Under the pieces are notes generated by a model. That model ran no database searches, was not told the origin of the DNA, and worked only from the letters and a program-made list of their open reading frames with translations. A DNA stretch of 64,000 bases, from contig NZ_SIXF01000002.1 in NCBI RefSeq assembly GCF_004310665.1, positions 1 to 64,000 on the forward strand, read 5' to 3'. A program made the position numbers and the translations under genes. Within the stretch, counting starts at the first letter, position 1. Every line of letters begins with the position of its first letter. Below, one piece after another: positions 60,922-64,000 of this stretch. Source of the DNA: Pedobacter kyonggii. Its GTDB lineage: Bacteria > Bacteroidota > Bacteroidia > Sphingobacteriales > Sphingobacteriaceae.

Positions 60922-62484
60922 ATGCAGTCATTTTTAAAGCTTCACAATTTTCTAAAGTCGAGCATTCTTAAAAAAATAGGTGAAAATCCGATATTGAGAT
61001 CTTCGATTTTAATCGGCATAATCACCGCATTTGTTAAGCTGTTAGGTTATGGGGAAAAAGTTGTCCTAGCATATAAATTTGGAACTGGATATGAAATTGA
61101 TGTATACAATACTATTACTACCATCATTTTCAGTTTCTTTTTTATGGTCAGGGAAATAATTGAACCGGGATTTCTCAATGGATTTCTAAAAGCGATGAAT
61201 TCTGATAATGAAACTGCTGCATGGGGCTTATTCAATAGAATTTTTATATATATATTTTTTTCCGCCCTATTACTCTCTGTGTTCGTATATTTTATGCCCT
61301 CTGTTTTAATAGATATGTTTTCACCTGGCTTCAGTGGTCAAAAGAAAGAGATGGCAATGTTAATGCTCAAGATAGCTTTTCCTGCTTGTATCTTTCTTTC
61401 ACTTTCGGCCCTGACTAACATCGCATTGAATGGGCTGAAAATATTTGCAATACCTGCTTCAGGCGATCTCGTTTTTAAAGTTTGTATATTATTATCAATA
61501 GTTGGTTTATACAATCTTTGTGGTATTTACTCGGTTATGGTAGGAATTCTAGTTGGAGGGTTGTTGAAACTGCTTGTTCATATGTTGGTTTTGTTCAAGC
61601 ATTTTACAATTAAGAACCTAAATCCTGGCTCTATTCATTTGCAGCATGTTTGGAAGCTTACCTGGCCGATTCTGATTGGGGTGATTTTCTCCCAGATAAG
61701 TAATTTAACAGATAATATCTTCGCATCATACCTCCAAGACGGGGCCATTTCTGCGTTGAACTATTCTAAAAAAATTATCGACCTTCCAATCTTGGTTTTT
61801 CCTTACATTCTGAGCGTCTGCATATTTCCATATTTTTCTGAGCTAGCAATCAAAAAGAGAAAAAAAGAGCTTAATAGGTTGTTTTTTAAGTCATTATCAT
61901 GGATCGTTCTGGTATTTGTGCCACTAGCTGTCTTATTCTTTATGTTTTCATATGAGATCACTGAAGTAGCTTTTAAAAGGGGGGCATTTAATGAATACTC
62001 CACTTTTTTGACCTCAAATCCGTTAGCTATTTATGCAATCGGTCTGCCTTTTTTTGCGATAGAAACTGTATTGGTGATTTTTTATTTTTCAAATGGAGAT
62101 ACCAGAACACCCATAGTAACAGGAATTATATGTGTTTTTGCAAATATAATATTAACTTATTTATTAGTAAAGATTCTTGGTTACATCGGTGTGGCTCTAG
62201 CGCATGTATTAGCAAAGACGGCAAAAGTTGTCATTCTTCTATTTTTATTGAGGACTAAAGATATACGGCTAAAGGGCGCCAAAGTAATTTCTTTTTTATT
62301 TAAGATAATTTCCTCCTCGTTTCTTATCATGTTGTTCTTTTTCATTCTTCAACGCTACATTCACCATGATACTTTTTCAACTAACTATTTAAGGTTTATC
62401 TTTTTAACCATTGTCTCCTTATCTGGCTTTGGTCTGTACGTTTTCAGTCTTTGGGTGCTAAGGATCCAAAAAGATATGTACTGA
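60922..62484 (+). CDS. MurJ-like lipid-linked oligosaccharide flippase
   Basis: 520 residues with about 14 membrane helices. The first helix region ILRSSILIGIITAFVKLLGYG and VREIIEPGFLNGFLKAM, VYFMPSVLIDMFSPGFSG match MviN/MurJ (the VR..L..GFLN..F segment). It belongs to the MOP superfamily and would flip the undecaprenyl-linked glycan to the periplasmic face. MurJ rather than a Wzx-type sequence is the better match. The peptidoglycan MurJ is expected elsewhere in the genome, so this copy probably serves the exopolysaccharide. Confidence 0.88.
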   Translation: MQSFLKLHNFLKSSILKKIGENPILRSSILIGIITAFVKLLGYGEKVVLAYKFGTGYEIDVYNTITTIIFSFFFMVREIIEPGFLNGFLKAMNSDNETAAWGLFNRIFIYIFFSALLLSVFVYFMPSVLIDMFSPGFSGQKKEMAMLMLKIAFPACIFLSLSALTNIALNGLKIFAIPASGDLVFKVCILLSIVGLYNLCGIYSVMVGILVGGLLKLLVHMLVLFKHFTIKNLNPGSIHLQHVWKLTWPILIGVIFSQISNLTDNIFASYLQDGAISALNYSKKIIDLPILVFPYILSVCIFPYFSELAIKKRKKELNRLFFKSLSWIVLVFVPLAVLFFMFSYEITEVAFKRGAFNEYSTFLTSNPLAIYAIGLPFFAIETVLVIFYFSNGDTRTPIVTGIICVFANIILTYLLVKILGYIGVALAHVLAKTAKVVILLFLLRTKDIRLKGAKVISFLFKIISSSFLIMLFFFILQRYIHHDTFSTNYLRFIFLTIVSLSGFGLYVFSLWVLRIQKDMY

Positions 62485-62702
62485 TTTATCTGTCTAAAGT
62501 ATCTACCGGCAAGATGTAATATTCGAGAAAATTTCAGATGTCATTATTGAAGTACGCTTATAAGCATTGATCATATACTTCTGGACTTTCCGTCTGTAAT
62601 GTTTATACTACATATTGAACAGGTTTTATTTTACATTCAATTAAAATTTATTGTATATTCGAGCAATGATTTATAGTTGCCGAATATCATAGTTACAAAT
62701 TG

Positions 62703-63203
62703 ATGACATCTATTGCTTTTTATAACAATTGTATAATTATACTTTCAATAAGTACGATCCTTTCTTGCATAATTGTTTACAGGACCTTTAAATTACATAA
62801 GAGAGTAGTAAAACTGAATGATCTATTCTACTTAGGTCATGTTTTTTTTCTCACCATTTTTATTTTTTTTATTTATTCGTATTCCTTTCTTAGTATAAAA
62901 TTTACTCAGGAAAAAAAAATATTTAATAAGAAACTTTGGAAGGCGGATATGGAGGGGCGGTCAACAATAGTTGATGATCTGATAGATAACAATATCCTTC
63001 GGACCAGACTAGAAACAGAAGTTATAGACCTGTTGGGAAAGCCAATCAGAACTTACAATGAAAATAAGCTTACCAAACTGGCATATTATGTTGGTTTTAG
63101 AAATAAGCCATTTGCAGTCGATCCTGAGTTTCTTATCATAGAGATGAAAAATGGACATGTAGGTAACTACTATTTACAAGAGGGGGTACCCTACCGCAAT
63201 TGA
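62703..63203 (+). CDS. Hypothetical membrane-anchored protein
   Basis: 166 residues from the ATG at 62703 (a TTG precedes). Two N-terminal hydrophobic helices (IIILSISTILSCIIVYRTF; VFFLTIFIFFIYSYSFLSI) anchor it; the soluble part has VIDLLGKPIRTYNENKLTKL and FLIIEMKNGHVGNYYLQEGV, resembling the small domain of the SmpA-like lipoprotein at 39213. Function not recognised. It sits between the flippase and the SGNH-type gene, 218 bases after the flippase, so is probably part of the cluster's envelope machinery. Confidence 0.6.
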   Translation: MTSIAFYNNCIIILSISTILSCIIVYRTFKLHKRVVKLNDLFYLGHVFFLTIFIFFIYSYSFLSIKFTQEKKIFNKKLWKADMEGRSTIVDDLIDNNILRTRLETEVIDLLGKPIRTYNENKLTKLAYYVGFRNKPFAVDPEFLIIEMKNGHVGNYYLQEGVPYRN

Positions 63204-63276
63204 CAATGTCGTTTCACATTCACTTCAAAAGGACGATATGTTTTTCAGAGTATATTAAGCAGTTGACAAGAATTCC

Positions 63277-64000
63277 ATGAAAAAATTAGATTATCTCAAA
63301 TATTTAACTTTTATACTTTTTGTACTATTTTTATGCTGTGAGGCTTATCTTAGGATGTTCAAGGCAGAAAATATGGTTCTCCATGACTACCCGAAAATTT
63401 ATCGTTTTGATCGGGATGTTGGGTATAAGGGAATACCAAATATAGATGGTTATATTAGACGGCCCAGTATAGATAAGCATTTTAAATTAAATAATTTTGG
63501 TTTTTACGGTCCAGATTTTTCTTTGGAACACGCTGATTCTGTATTTCGCATAATTATTGTTGGTTCATCTGTTGCCCAAGGTATGTGGGCTAATCAGAAG
63601 GAGTCATTTGCCTCTTTGCTCAATGACAGATTCAAAAGAGAAAACTTTAAAGTTGAGGTGATTAACTGCGGGATTTCTGGAGCGAGTAGGGGGCTTAAGA
63701 ATATAAGATCAGCAAGAGAAATAGCAACCAAATTCAGGCCTAACTTGATTTTATTTGAATTAGCCCTACCTATAAATGATATAAATTATTCTAGAGAGAC
63801 CTATAGAGATTATTCAATCTTATTCACAGGCAATAATCTTGATGAATTTAAGCATTCAAAATTTGTTGCCCAGAGGAAGGTTGATCTTATTAAATCCCAT
63901 AGCTTGATTACTGAATTGGCCAATTATTCTTATGTAATAAGATTCTTATACAGGAGGAGTTCCGATAGTTGGGGCACTATGATGAACTGCTGGAAAATAT
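63277..64000 (+). CDS. SGNH/GDSL-like hydrolase or acyltransferase domain protein (cut at window end)
   Basis: The frame is open from the ATG at 63277 to the window edge (241 codons). An N-terminal hydrophobic anchor (YLTFILFVLFLCCEAYLRMF) is followed by the SGNH block I FRIIIVGSSVAQGMWANQKE, with the Ser in GSSVAQG, and NCGISGAS, which fits block II. This type (sometimes AlgX/AlgJ-like) acetylates or deacetylates secreted polysaccharides in the periplasm. Block V with the Asp and His is beyond the window, so catalysis cannot be confirmed. Preceded by the membrane-anchored hypothetical gene. Confidence 0.8.
   Translation, partial: MKKLDYLKYLTFILFVLFLCCEAYLRMFKAENMVLHDYPKIYRFDRDVGYKGIPNIDGYIRRPSIDKHFKLNNFGFYGPDFSLEHADSVFRIIIVGSSVAQGMWANQKESFASLLNDRFKRENFKVEVINCGISGASRGLKNIRSAREIATKFRPNLILFELALPINDINYSRETYRDYSILFTGNNLDEFKHSKFVAQRKVDLIKSHSLITELANYSYVIRFLYRRSSDSWGTMMNCWKI

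Noticed and set aside
1-64000. CRISPR array, rRNA genes or complete insertion sequences
   Set aside because: No regularly spaced repeats, no rRNA sequence and no transposase gene were seen in any part of the window.

Overview
The window looks like chromosomal DNA of a Bacteroidota bacterium close to Pedobacter (Sphingobacteriaceae). Signs are paired SusC/SusD systems, a hybrid two-component regulator, a family 8 lyase whose active-site numbering nearly matches the Pedobacter heparinus chondroitinase AC I remember, weak Shine-Dalgarno sequences and A+T-rich intergenic DNA.

Layout. (1) 1-1690: 3' end of a group II intron, then decayed DNA with a palindromic dispersed repeat, an S24-peptidase remnant and a segment bounded by inverted repeats. 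(2) 1691-18761: a polysaccharide utilisation locus. A hybrid two-component regulator (minus strand) faces an outward operon of SusC, SusD, a DUF5017 lipoprotein, a PL8 lyase, a GH88 unsaturated glucuronyl hydrolase, a DUF2264 protein, KduI and KduD. Polymer is captured and cut outside, unsaturated uronic acid is released, then isomerised and reduced towards 2-keto-3-deoxygluconate. No sulfatase is present, which favours an unsulfated substrate such as hyaluronan. (3) 18888-23717: ordinary genes (beta-carbonic anhydrase, Crp/Fnr regulator, HAD hydrolase, chloramphenicol-acetyltransferase-like protein, small membrane proteins). (4) 23839 to about 50 kb: a mobile island entering at a tRNA-Ala(GGC) gene. 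It has a tyrosine recombinase, a four-gene conflict operon (MBL hydrolase, trypsin-like protease, small middle component, SMC-like ATPase), a candidate oriT, a mobilisation accessory protein, a relaxase and a coupling protein, but no type IV secretion channel, so it looks mobilisable rather than self-transmissible. Further cargo includes an orphan P-loop ATPase, a TerB-like/DUF3761/lipoprotein trio, an unrecognised seven-gene cassette ending in a kinase and LuxR-type regulator, a GIY-YIG protein, and a LytS/LytTR pair flanking an overlooked 46-residue peptide gene that resembles a RiPP precursor. (5) 50651-56019: a G-rich TlpA-SusC-SusD operon. (6) 56334-64000: an exopolysaccharide cluster (initiating sugar transferase, sugar epimerase, two GT4 glycosyltransferases, MurJ-like flippase, SGNH-type protein cut by the window end).

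The strongest candidate for an undescribed system is the 26.4-31.0 kb operon, which joins the MBL-plus-protease effector pair known from AVAST type 1 to an ABC-three-component ATPase sensor. Second is the peptide gene with a LytTR-type operator (9-bp direct repeats, 12-bp spacer) in its divergent promoter. All assignments come from reading motifs; no database search was run.
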